Assembly (NCBI GenBank): GCA_903944555.1
Contig: CAJASG010000782.1
Span: 1 to 7,038, forward strand
Direction of reading: 5' to 3'
DNA: 7,038 bases
From: an uncultured beta proteobacterium
Lineage (GTDB): Bacteria > Pseudomonadota > Gammaproteobacteria > Burkholderiales > Burkholderiaceae_C
In this document: one piece after another, positions 1 to 6,106 of the stretch
How positions within the stretch are numbered: position 1 is the first letter of the stretch
Layout: each line of letters begins with the position of its first letter
Notes under the pieces: generated by a model
What the model was told of the DNA's origin: nothing
Database searches by the model: none
The model's input: the letters and a program-made list of their open reading frames with translations, nothing else
Position numbers and translations under genes: made by a program

Positions 1-723
1 ATCCACGGGGTATTGAACGACCACAGCGTCTGGATTCTTCAAACCCGTTATCTGGCCAACCACGGCTGGAATGTGTTGGCCGTCGACCTGCCCGGCCACT
101 GCCGCAGCGCCGGTGAGCCGCCTGCCACGGTAGAGGCCGCCGCCGACTTTGTGCTGGCCCTGATGGACGCCGCCGGGCTGGAAAAAGTGGCCCTGATCGG
201 CCACAGCTTCGGCTCGCTGATTGCTATGGAAGCGGCGGGACGCGCACCGCAACGTGTCAGCCACTTGGTGCTGGTGGGCACCGCATTTCCCATGAAGGTA
301 TCGCCCGCGCTGATTGATGCATCCTTGAACGCGCCCATGAAGGCACTGGAAATGGTCAACATCTTCTCGCGCTCCACGCTGGCCCCACCTCCCTCGGCCA
401 TGGGGCCGGGCACCTGGGTGTATGGCGCGTCTATGGCGCTGGGGCGTCGCGTGCTGGCCAGCAACACCAAGACCAATCTGTTTCATACCGGCTTCAAGGC
501 CTGTGACAGCTACGCTGGGGGACTGGAGGCGATTGCCAAAGTCACCTGTCCGGTGCTGTTTGTGCTGGGCGAGGTGGACCAGATGACCACGCCCAAGGCG
601 GCGCAAGGTTTGACCGCCAAAGCGCAGCAGGCGCAAGTGGTGTACCTGCCCGGTGGCCACCACCAAATGAACGAGACGCCCGAACCCATGCTGCAGGCGC
701 TGACCCAGTTCTTGGTGCCCTGA
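1..723 (+). CDS. Alpha/beta hydrolase, 5'-truncated by the window edge
   Basis: The reading frame is open from base 1 and begins I-H-G-V-L-N-D-H-S-V-W, the oxyanion-hole 'HG...D.S.W' segment normally found about 25-30 residues into alpha/beta hydrolases, so the true start lies upstream. The TTG at 13 is not a believable start because it would remove this motif. The nucleophile elbow G-H-S-F-G has its Ser codon at 205-207. The acid is probably Asp in G-E-V-D-Q (577-579) and the base is probably the first His of G-G-H-H-Q-M-N-E (658-660), giving a complete Ser-Asp-His triad. A helical cap lies between, roughly 300-510, with an M-x-x-P-rich stretch. The fold is that of soluble cytoplasmic carboxylesterases, MhpC-like C-C hydrolases and BioH-like esterases. 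The substrate cannot be told from sequence. No signal peptide can be judged because the N-terminus is missing. It is followed at 13 bases by a palindromic repeat rather than by a co-transcribed gene. Confidence 0.93.
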   Translation: MHGVLNDHSVWILQTRYLANHGWNVLAVDLPGHCRSAGEPPATVEAAADFVLALMDAAGLEKVALIGHSFGSLIAMEAAGRAPQRVSHLVLVGTAFPMKVSPALIDASLNAPMKALEMVNIFSRSTLAPPPSAMGPGTWVYGASMALGRRVLASNTKTNLFHTGFKACDSYAGGLEAIAKVTCPVLFVLGEVDQMTTPKAAQGLTAKAQQAQVVYLPGGHHQMNETPEPMLQALTQFLVP

Positions 724-735
724 GCAACGGGAACA

Positions 736-800
736 GCGCAGCAGCTGCTATTGATTTAGGAGCTGCTTGCGCACACCATGTATGGCCTGGAGGCCCATTT
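736..800. repeat. Two-hairpin intergenic palindromic repeat (Comamonadaceae-type, candidate)
   Basis: Two inverted repeats lie in tandem. The first pairs GCGCAGCAGCT (736-746) with AGCTGCTTGCGC (761-772), an 11-bp stem with one bulged T and a 14-base loop. The second is GGCCTGGAGGCC (784-795), a short self-complementary hairpin, followed by CATTT. The arrangement AGCTGCT-TGCGC, about 10 bases, then a G+C motif ending GAGGCC-N-ATTT resembles a dispersed intergenic repeat that I recall from Rhodoferax, Polaromonas and Acidovorax genomes. That identification is from memory and no search was made. Neither stem is followed by a run of T, so it is not a standard intrinsic terminator, although the first stem could still slow polymerase or protect the 3' end of the hydrolase mRNA. 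Only one copy is visible in this window. Confidence 0.55.
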
Positions 801-830
801 GCTCCGAAAATTCCGCTTTAAAGCCATAAT
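799..830 (+). promoter_or_regulatory. Possible sigma-70 promoter for the DUF962 gene
   Basis: CATAAT at 825-830 matches the -10 consensus at 5 of 6 positions and would start transcription near 837, just upstream of the ribosome binding site. The best -35, TTGCTC at 799-804, overlaps the end of the repeat and is 20 bases away, longer than the ideal 17. A perfect 10-base palindrome, GCTTTAAAGC (815-824), abuts the -10 and could be an operator. The -10 is the stronger half of this call. Confidence 0.3.
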
Positions 831-841
831 CGCAAAAAAAC

Positions 842-846
842 AGGAG
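842..846 (+). promoter_or_regulatory. Shine-Dalgarno AGGAG that fixes the DUF962 start
   Basis: AGGAG ends 6 bases before the ATG at 853. The in-frame ATG at 778 has no comparable site and falls inside the palindromic repeat, so 853 is chosen as the start. Confidence 0.85.
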
Positions 847-852
847 ACAAAC

Positions 853-1194
853 ATGACCAGCACCACACCCCCTGCAGATACGACCGTGGATATTCAACAG
901 TTCACGACATTTGCCGAGTTTTACCCGTTTTACCTGGGGGAGCACAGCAACCGCACTTGTCGCCGCCTGCACTTTTTGGGGTCATCACTGGGTCTGGTTT
1001 GCCTGGGCATGATGTTCATGACCGGCAAGCCCCAATACGTGTTGTACGGTTTGCTGTGTGGCTATGCCTGTGCCTGGGTCGGGCACTTCGGCTTTGAGAA
1101 GAACAAGCCCGCATCTTTCAAGCGCCCGCTGTACAGCTTCATGGGCGATTGGGTGATGTACAAAGACATGTGGCTGGGCAAGGTTTCGCTATAA
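853..1194 (+). CDS. Mpo1-like / DUF962 small membrane protein
   Basis: The protein has 113 residues, the usual size for bacterial DUF962 (Mpo1-like) members. The family signature is complete: F-x-x-F-Y-P-F-Y-L-x-E-H-x-N-x-x-C-R-x-L-H-x-x-G at about residues 20-43, then two hydrophobic segments (about 42-56 and 60-77), then G-H-F-G-F-E-x-N-x-P-A-S-F at 77-89, and a final Y-S-F-x-G-D-W-x-M-Y. His31, His40 and His78 are the conserved polar residues likely to hold metal. The yeast member Mpo1 is an Fe(II)-dependent dioxygenase that alpha-oxidises 2-hydroxy fatty acids; whether the bacterial proteins do this is not established, and I infer only a possible lipid-related metalloenzyme in the inner membrane. 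It has a good Shine-Dalgarno, probably its own promoter, and ends 3 bases from the stop of the convergent YihY gene. Confidence 0.92.
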   Translation: MTSTTPPADTTVDIQQFTTFAEFYPFYLGEHSNRTCRRLHFLGSSLGLVCLGMMFMTGKPQYVLYGLLCGYACAWVGHFGFEKNKPASFKRPLYSFMGDWVMYKDMWLGKVSL

Positions 1195-1197
1195 CTT

Positions 1198-2415
1198 TCA
1201 GAGCACCTCACGCAGGGTGTTCTTGGGCCAGTGGCCAGTTTTCCATAATTTTTCCGTCGTTTCGCTGGGCGGCAAAAGCAGCTTTTGCATCAAGGGCTCC
1301 AGCAAGGTGGTTTGCGGGTCGGTCAGCAGGATGAAGCGCGCATCCTCCCCCTCTTGCGTGGAGTCAACCAGCTGACCAATCCAGTCCAGCGCGGTCAAGG
1401 CTTCCAGCACCGGCTCCAGGCGCAGCGCGTCCACCCGCAGCTGAGCGCACAACTGCGAATGGGTCAGGCCCTTGTTCGCCTGCTGGCGGACCGCGTCCAG
1501 CTGCTGCAGCACCTCCAGCGCCAGATGAAACTGCCAGCCCAGCACCGAACGGCGCCGGGGAACGCCTGCCAACAGGCTGGGAATGTAGGCTGTCAGGGCT
1601 GCGCCCAGCAAGACAATCACCCACGCCACATAAATCCAGATCAGCAAAATTGGCACCGTGGCAAACGCCCCGTACACCACCGAATAGGTGGGCACCTTGC
1701 TCAGGTACAGCGCCAGTACTTTCTTGGCTACCTCCATCCCGGCGGACACAAAGAGCCCACCGATCCACGCGTGGCCCCATCGCACATGGGTATTGGGCAC
1801 ATAACGAAACATGGCCGCCATGCCTGCGCCCACCAACAAAAACTGCAATATATCCAGCAACAACGCCACGCCGCCCGGCATCGCACCCACCACGCCCTTC
1901 GAGGCGGACAGCACATACGAGGTGATGGTCAGGCTCACCCCCAGCAGCAACGGACCCAAGGTAATGGCCGCCCAGTAAATCAGCACGCGTTGCGCAAACG
2001 GCCGCGGTTTGCGAACACGCCAGATGTTGTTCAGGGTGCGGTCAATGGTGAAGATCAAGGCCAGTGCCGTGCCTAAAAGCACCGCCACCCCGGCCACTCC
2101 GAGCTTGCTGGCTTTGCCGGAGAATTGGGTCAGGTAACCCAACACTTGCCGCGCAATGTTGTCCGGCACCAGGCTCTGGATCAACCACTTTTGCAGCACA
2201 TCCTGGAACTTGGCAAACATCGGAAACGCGGTAAACACCGCCAATGCCACCGTAATGATGGGTACCAAGGCAATAGTTGTCGTGAATGTCAGGCTACTGG
2301 CGGTTAAACCCAGGTGATCGTCCCGAAAACGCTCGCGCAAGGTGCGCGCTGCGTCCAACCAGGGCACCCGTGCCACTTCTTGTAACCACCGCCTGAAAAG
2401 AAAAATTAGTCGCAT
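1198..2415 (-). CDS. YihY family inner membrane protein with C-terminal winged-helix-like domain
   Basis: This 405-residue protein belongs to the YihY/UPF0761 family, long mislabelled 'ribonuclease BN'; true RNase BN is an unrelated enzyme. About six membrane helices can be seen (roughly 37-63, 105-127, 143-168, 182-204, 214-236, 247-279), with family landmarks D-H-L-G-L-T-A-S-S-L-T-F, T-A-F-P-M-F, I-D-R-T-L-N-N-I-W-R, W-A-A-I-T-L-G-P-L-L and P-T-Y-S-V-V-Y-G-A-F-A-T-V-P-I. E. coli YihY is about 290 residues; the extra 110 or so here (about 295-405) read as a soluble winged-helix-like domain followed by a short tail. The function is unknown. The frame is open back to 2616, but the sequence before M-R-L-I-F-L-F is not membrane-family-like and overlaps the divergent DUF2069 gene. 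A second candidate start is ATG at 2436 (7 residues longer, GGA 7 bases upstream), which has the better ribosome binding site but shares bases with the start codon on the other strand. Confidence 0.9.
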   Translation of the reverse strand: MRLIFLFRRWLQEVARVPWLDAARTLRERFRDDHLGLTASSLTFTTTIALVPIITVALAVFTAFPMFAKFQDVLQKWLIQSLVPDNIARQVLGYLTQFSGKASKLGVAGVAVLLGTALALIFTIDRTLNNIWRVRKPRPFAQRVLIYWAAITLGPLLLGVSLTITSYVLSASKGVVGAMPGGVALLLDILQFLLVGAGMAAMFRYVPNTHVRWGHAWIGGLFVSAGMEVAKKVLALYLSKVPTYSVVYGAFATVPILLIWIYVAWVIVLLGAALTAYIPSLLAGVPRRRSVLGWQFHLALEVLQQLDAVRQQANKGLTHSQLCAQLRVDALRLEPVLEALTALDWIGQLVDSTQEGEDARFILLTDPQTTLLEPLMQKLLLPPSETTEKLWKTGHWPKNTLREVL

Positions 2416-2420
2416 CCCGC

Positions 2421-2426
2421 TATGAT
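2421..2426 (+). promoter_or_regulatory. Possible -10 box (TATGAT) of the DUF2069-FAD oxidase operon
   Basis: TATGAT matches the sigma-70 -10 consensus at 5 of 6 positions. Its last base is 8 bases before the A of the ATG at 2435, so transcription would start at or just before the start codon. No acceptable -35 is seen 16-18 bases upstream (the region is A-rich), and no extended TGn is present. The call rests on the hexamer and on its position in the only space between the divergent genes. Confidence 0.3.
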
Positions 2427-2434
2427 GCCACCGC

Positions 2435-2827
2435 ATGAACCCATCCGTTAACTTCACCCGCTGGCTTGCCGTGGGTAGCCTCGTAGGCCTGATTCTTCTT
2501 GGACTGAGCTGGGAGCTGTTCTTAGCCCCCCTGCGCCCCGGCGGCTCTTGGCTCGCCTTAAAGGCGCTGCCTTTGTGCATCCCGCTGGCCGGTTTGCTGA
2601 AAAACCGCATGTACACCTACCGCTGGGTCAGCCTGATGGTGTGGCTGTATTTCACTGAGGGCGCGGTACGTGCCTACAGCGACAAGGCTCCCAGCAACTA
2701 CTACGCTTTTATTGAAGTGCTGCTGTGCCTGGCCTTGTTCACCGCGTGCGCACTGCACGTGCGTGTGCGCCTGGGGCATGCCAAAGCTGCGGGCCTGCCT
2801 TTGTCTGATGCTCCCGCTGCACCATGA
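2435..2827 (+). CDS. DUF2069 domain-containing membrane protein
   Basis: The protein has 130 residues, the normal length for DUF2069 proteins of beta- and gammaproteobacteria. Four hydrophobic helices are visible at about 9-31, 39-55, 62-80 and 88-110. Family landmarks include W-E-L-F-L-A-P-L-R-P-G-G at 26-37, L-K-A-L-P-L at 42-47, T-Y-R-W-V-S-L at 61-67, Y-F-T-E-G-A-V-R-A-Y-S-D at 72-83 and an N-Y-Y-A-F-I-E-V-L-L segment. The C-terminal tail (about 111-130) is polar then Ala/Pro-rich and probably cytoplasmic. Its role is unknown. The ATG at 2435 lies only 19 bases from the preferred start of the divergent YihY gene and lacks any purine-rich ribosome binding site. Its stop overlaps the next gene's start (ATGA at 2824-2827), so both genes are very likely on one mRNA and translationally coupled. 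Confidence 0.88.
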   Translation: MNPSVNFTRWLAVGSLVGLILLGLSWELFLAPLRPGGSWLALKALPLCIPLAGLLKNRMYTYRWVSLMVWLYFTEGAVRAYSDKAPSNYYAFIEVLLCLALFTACALHVRVRLGHAKAAGLPLSDAPAAP

Positions 2828-4260
2828 GTGCGTTTGAGCCCTTGCTGCAGTCGTTGCGCTCCGCAGTGGGCGCGGCCAATGTCCTGACCGAAGGAAATCT
2901 GAGCGCTTGGGAACAGGATTGGCGCAAACGTGAGCATGGCAAGGCACTGGCCGTGGTGCGCCCGGCTTCCACACTGGAGGTGGCCGAAGTGGTCAAGGCC
3001 TGTGTAGCAGCTGGTGTCAGCATCGTGCCGCAAGGCGGTAACACCGGCATGGTGGTCGGCTCCACGCCGGACACCAGTGGTACCCAGGTGGTGCTGAGCC
3101 TGCAGCGCATGAACCAGGTGCGCACATTGGACGCGGCCAACCTGACGGTCACGGTGGAGGCTGGTTGCGTGCTGCAAAGCCTGCAGGAAACCTGCGAGCA
3201 AGCCGGTTTTTTGTTCCCCTTGAGTATGGCCTCCGAGGGCAGTTGCACCATTGGCGGCAACCTGGGCACCAATGCTGGCGGCACGCAGGTGGTGCGCTAT
3301 GGCAATACGCGCGAGCTGTGCCTAGGCCTGGAAGTGGTGAACGCGCAGGGCGAAGTCTGGAATGGGCTGACCGGCCTGCGCAAGGACAACACCGGCTACG
3401 ACCTGCGCCACCTCTTCATTGGCTCGGAGGGCACACTGGGTGTGATCACCGCCGCCACCCTACGGCTGTACCCCCTGCCCGCGTCCCAACTCACCGCGTT
3501 CGCCGCAGTGCCCTCACTGGAAGCCGCAGTGGAGCTGCTGGGCTTGGCACACCGTTTTCTGAGTGCCGGGTTGACGGGCTTTGAGGTCATGGGACAGTTT
3601 GCACTGGGCTTGGTGGTGAAACACTTTCCACAGCAGCGCGTGCCATTTCAAAGCATGGGGACACCGTACTGCGTTGTTTTGGAAAACTCCGACCACGAAT
3701 CCGAAGGGCATGCCCGCGCCCAGTTTGAGCGGTTGTTGGAAGCAGCACTGGACAGCGGATGCGTGCTGGATGCCGTGGTGGCCGAGAGCATGGCACAAGC
3801 CCGGTCACTGTGGCACATTCGCGAGAGCATTCCACTGGCGCAGGCACAAGAAGGCCTGAACATCAAGCACGACATCTCAATTGCGGTGTCACGCATTCCG
3901 GCCTTTGTGCGCGAGACCGATGCCGCGCTGGAGCAGGCTTTCCCCGGTGCGCGCCTGGTCAACTACGGCCACTTGGGCGACGGCAACCTGCACTACAACG
4001 TGCAAGCCCCTCAGGGCTTTGACGCCGAAGCTTTCCTGAAGAACCAGGAGAAGCCCATCAACGCCTTGGTCTACGAGGCAGTGGACCGGTTTGGCGGCTC
4101 CATCTCGGCCGAACACGGCATTGGCAGCCTGAAACGCGAGAAGTTGGAGCAGCACAAATCCCCGGTGGCGCTGCAGATGATGCGCGCCATCAAGACGGCG
4201 CTGGACCCGCACAACCGGATGAATCCGGGACGAATGCTGCGGCTCTCAGCGGCGGAATGA
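2824..4260 (+). CDS. FAD-binding oxidoreductase, D-2-hydroxyglutarate / D-lactate dehydrogenase type
   Basis: This 478-residue flavoprotein is of the VAO/GlcD superfamily. The N-terminal FAD-binding PCMH domain (about 40-220) shows A-V-V-R-P-A-S-T, P-Q-G-G-N-T-G-M, S-E-G-S-C-T-I-G-G-N-L-G-T-N-A-G-G and G-S-E-G-T-L-G-V-I-T. The C-terminal FAD-oxidase domain follows (about 225-472), ending D-P-H-N-R-M-N-P-G-R-M-L. Residues that correspond to the substrate and zinc site of human D-2-hydroxyglutarate dehydrogenase are all present: Arg333 in W-H-I-R-E-S, His383 and His390 in G-H-L-G-D-G-N-L-H-Y-N, and Glu430-His431 in S-A-E-H-G-I-G. It therefore probably oxidises a D-2-hydroxyacid to the 2-oxoacid and passes electrons to an electron-transfer flavoprotein, a quinone or a cytochrome; the exact substrate (D-2-hydroxyglutarate, D-lactate or glycolate) is not decided by sequence. 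There is no signal peptide, so it is cytoplasmic or membrane-associated. It has no clear ribosome binding site and starts within the stop of the DUF2069 gene (ATGA), implying coupled translation. Confidence 0.92.
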   Translation: MSAFEPLLQSLRSAVGAANVLTEGNLSAWEQDWRKREHGKALAVVRPASTLEVAEVVKACVAAGVSIVPQGGNTGMVVGSTPDTSGTQVVLSLQRMNQVRTLDAANLTVTVEAGCVLQSLQETCEQAGFLFPLSMASEGSCTIGGNLGTNAGGTQVVRYGNTRELCLGLEVVNAQGEVWNGLTGLRKDNTGYDLRHLFIGSEGTLGVITAATLRLYPLPASQLTAFAAVPSLEAAVELLGLAHRFLSAGLTGFEVMGQFALGLVVKHFPQQRVPFQSMGTPYCVVLENSDHESEGHARAQFERLLEAALDSGCVLDAVVAESMAQARSLWHIRESIPLAQAQEGLNIKHDISIAVSRIPAFVRETDAALEQAFPGARLVNYGHLGDGNLHYNVQAPQGFDAEAFLKNQEKPINALVYEAVDRFGGSISAEHGIGSLKREKLEQHKSPVALQMMRAIKTALDPHNRMNPGRMLRLSAAE

Positions 4261-4451
4261 CGCAACAAGGCCGCTGTTTGCCGCCGAATTTCAGGATCCT
4301 TGAGACATAGACACCTCGCGGGCACCTCCTTGACCTCACTGGGCTGAGTGGCTCGCCTTTCTGTTAACACATCGCAGTCCAAGGGTTTGTCCTAGCTGAA
4401 TATCCAACCGATTTGCGCGAAGCTTCACGGGTAAATATTACAGAATAATTA

Positions 4452-4456
4452 AAGGA
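4452..4456 (+). promoter_or_regulatory. Shine-Dalgarno AAGGA of the chemoreceptor gene
   Basis: AAGGA lies 6 bases before the ATG at 4463 in a locally AT-rich leader and fixes this start. The 202-base gap before it has no recognisable gene. I could not find a flagellar sigma-28 promoter in it. Confidence 0.8.
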
Positions 4457-4462
4457 ACTGGT

Positions 4463-6031
4463 ATGCGATTTGACAGACTCCGGTTGGCAACCAAACTGTG
4501 GTTGGCCATGGGCGCCATGGTTGTTTTTTTGGAGCTCATTGTTGCGTTCGCGGCCACCGCATCCAGCAAATCCCGGGCTGACTATGCCACCGCCAATGCC
4601 GCCATGCTGGCACGCATCAAGGCAGCGAACCAGTGGGCCGCCATGGCCGACGTCAACGCCACACGCGCCTATGCGGTCGTGGTGTCGGTGGATCCGGGCG
4701 TAGCCGCCGCGTTTAAGGACGAGATTGTTGCGTCGAACGGAAGAATTGAGGACCTCCAAAAATCGATAGAGGCGATGGAACTGTCGCCACAAGACACGGC
4801 ACAGATCACCAAAATTGGGGAGTTGCGCAAAAAAGTGCTTGAAATCAGCGGGCAAACCGCATTGGTGAAAGTTACCAAAGCTGCGGAGTTGCCGGCTTTG
4901 ATCGAAACGCAATACCGCCCCGCGGTCTTGGCGGTGCAAGGGGCTTTTCGGGAATTCGTGGCCATGCAGGATGCGTCTTACGAGACCATGCGGGGTGCCT
5001 ATGAGCTGCGTGGCCAGAGGGTTGTCTTGTCAGCCGGGATGGCCGTCGCTGTGATGATGGTGTGCATTTTGGTAGGGGCCGGGTTTTTGATTCGTTCCAT
5101 CAAACACCCCTTGCTGCAGGCCAACACATTGGCCTCCCAGATCGCCCAGGGCGACCTGAGTGCCAACGTCGACGAGTCACGCGCCGATGAATTTGGCGAC
5201 CTGATGCGCTCGCTGGGCGCGATGAATCGTTCGCTGGGCAGTATGGTGTCCGAGGTGCGCGGCAGCACCGACAGCATTGCCACCGCCAGCGCCGAGATCG
5301 CCAGCGGCAACAACGACCTGGCCCAACGCACCGAGCAGACCTCCAGCAATCTGCAGGCCACCGCGTCCAGCATGGACGCACTGACGGCAACCGTCCACAC
5401 CAGTGCCGACAATGCCCGCCAAGCCAGCACCTTGGCGGCCAGCGCGTCGCAAGTCGCCCAACGGGGCGGGGCCGTGGTCACCCAAGTGGTAGCCACCATG
5501 CAGGAAATCGATGCGAGCAGCAAGAAAATTTCCGACATTATTGGCGTCATCGACGGCATTGCTTTTCAAACCAACATTCTGGCGCTGAATGCTGCGGTAG
5601 AAGCCGCCCGCGCAGGAGAGCAGGGGCGCGGTTTTGCCGTAGTGGCCAGTGAAGTCCGCAGCTTGGCGCAACGCAGCGCAGAGGCAGCCAAGGAAATCAA
5701 GGGCCTGATTGGAACGTCGGTCTCCAAGGTGCAGTCCGGCACCAAACTGGTCACCGATGCAGGCTCGACGATGGACGAAATCGTGCAGTCCGTGCGCCGG
5801 GTTGCCGATGTTATTTCGGAAATTACGGCCGCTGCCGCAGAACAAAGCGCGGGGATTGCCGGGGTCAACCAAGCCATCGGGAATCTGGACCAAATGACCC
5901 AACAAAATGCTGCACTGGTAGAACAAAGTGCGGCGGCGGCGGAGAGCCTGCGGGAACAGGCCAACCGCATGAAACAGGCTGTGGCGGTATTCAAAGTGGT
6001 GGAGAAAAATACCAACCTCATCCGCATATAA
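4463..6031 (+). CDS. Methyl-accepting chemotaxis protein (transmembrane chemoreceptor)
   Basis: A 522-residue chemoreceptor that senses a periplasmic ligand and controls the CheA kinase through CheW. TM1 is at about 11-31 and TM2 at about 187-210. Between them lies a periplasmic domain of about 155 residues, mostly helical, consistent with a four-helix-bundle sensor; the ligand is unknown. A HAMP domain (about 211-263) contains P216 and the D-E-F-G-D-L motif at 242-247. The cytoplasmic hairpin has the invariant tip [26 protein letters not shown] at about 366-391. It aligns without gaps to E. coli Tsr over this domain (recalled, offset 5), so it belongs to the 36-heptad class. Potential methylation positions: Q292 and Q488 match Tsr Q297 and E493, but the Tsr E304, Q311 and E502 equivalents are A299, A306 and R497. 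It ends K-N-T-N-L-I-R-I and lacks an N-W-E-T-F CheR-tethering pentapeptide. No che or flagellar gene is adjacent, so it is an orphan receptor. Confidence 0.95.
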   Translation: MRFDRLRLATKLWLAMGAMVVFLELIVAFAATASSKSRADYATANAAMLARIKAANQWAAMADVNATRAYAVVVSVDPGVAAAFKDEIVASNGRIEDLQKSIEAMELSPQDTAQITKIGELRKKVLEISGQTALVKVTKAAELPALIETQYRPAVLAVQGAFREFVAMQDASYETMRGAYELRGQRVVLSAGMAVAVMMVCILVGAGFLIRSIKHPLLQANTLASQIAQGDLSANVDESRADEFGDLMRSLGAMNRSLGSMVSEVRGSTDSIATASAEIASGNNDLAQRTEQTSSNLQATASSMDALTATVHTSADNARQASTLAASASQVAQRGGAVVTQVVATMQEIDASSKKISDIIGVIDGIAFQTNILALNAAVEAARAGEQGRGFAVVASEVRSLAQRSAEAAKEIKGLIGTSVSKVQSGTKLVTDAGSTMDEIVQSVRRVADVISEITAAAAEQSAGIAGVNQAIGNLDQMTQQNAALVEQSAAAAESLREQANRMKQAVAVFKVVEKNTNLIRI

Positions 6032-6047
6032 TTTTTTGCTCAGTGCT

Positions 6048-6067
6048 GCACCGGGTGTAGCCCGTGC
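6048..6067 (+). other. Intergenic hairpin between the chemoreceptor gene and thyA
   Basis: GCAC-(C)-GGG at 6048-6055 can pair with CCC-GTGC at 6061-6067, a 7-bp stem with one bulged C and a 5-base loop. The T-run (6032-6037) lies before, not after, the stem, so it does not fit an intrinsic terminator. It could still stabilise or attenuate mRNA between the two genes. Confidence 0.25.
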
Positions 6068-6106
6068 TCCAACCCGAACCCGCCGCCTCAGACGCAGCCA
6101 TCTGAT

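Noticed and set aside
778..852. ATG at 778 as the DUF962 start
   Set aside because: It lies in the palindromic repeat with no ribosome binding site; ATG 853 has AGGAG at 6 bases and gives the normal family length.
1226..1242. GGCC-AGT-GGCC followed by AGTTTT as a terminator for the DUF962 gene
   Set aside because: The stem is only 4 bp and lies in yihY codons; the T-run is short and offset.
1285..2076. A 263-codon plus-strand frame opposite yihY
   Set aside because: The translation is Gln/His/Arg-rich, as expected from the complement of a hydrophobic membrane protein gene in GC-rich DNA.
1198..2415. Naming the YihY protein ribonuclease BN (rbn)
   Set aside because: That name was a historical misassignment; RNase BN is a metallo-beta-lactamase-fold enzyme and this is a membrane protein.
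2416..2616. N-terminal extension of the YihY frame up to 2616
   Set aside because: The added 67 residues are not family-like, and the stretch is the antisense of the conserved DUF2069 coding region. Only the last 7 residues (start at 2436) remain plausible.
4268..4310. Imperfect stem GGCCGC/GCCGCC and near-palindrome around GGATCC after the FAD oxidase gene
   Set aside because: Short stems with a mismatch and no T-run; not convincing as a terminator.
4381..4414. Possible sigma-28 flagellar promoter (AAGGGTTT ... ACCGATTT) for the chemoreceptor
   Set aside because: The halves resemble the consensus, but the spacer is 18 bases instead of 11, and no better-spaced pair was found.
4413..4441. 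Possible sigma-70 promoter TTGCGC - 17 bases - TATTAC before the chemoreceptor
   Set aside because: Both boxes match only 4 of 6, and the predicted start would leave just a few bases before the ribosome binding site; too weak to list as a feature.
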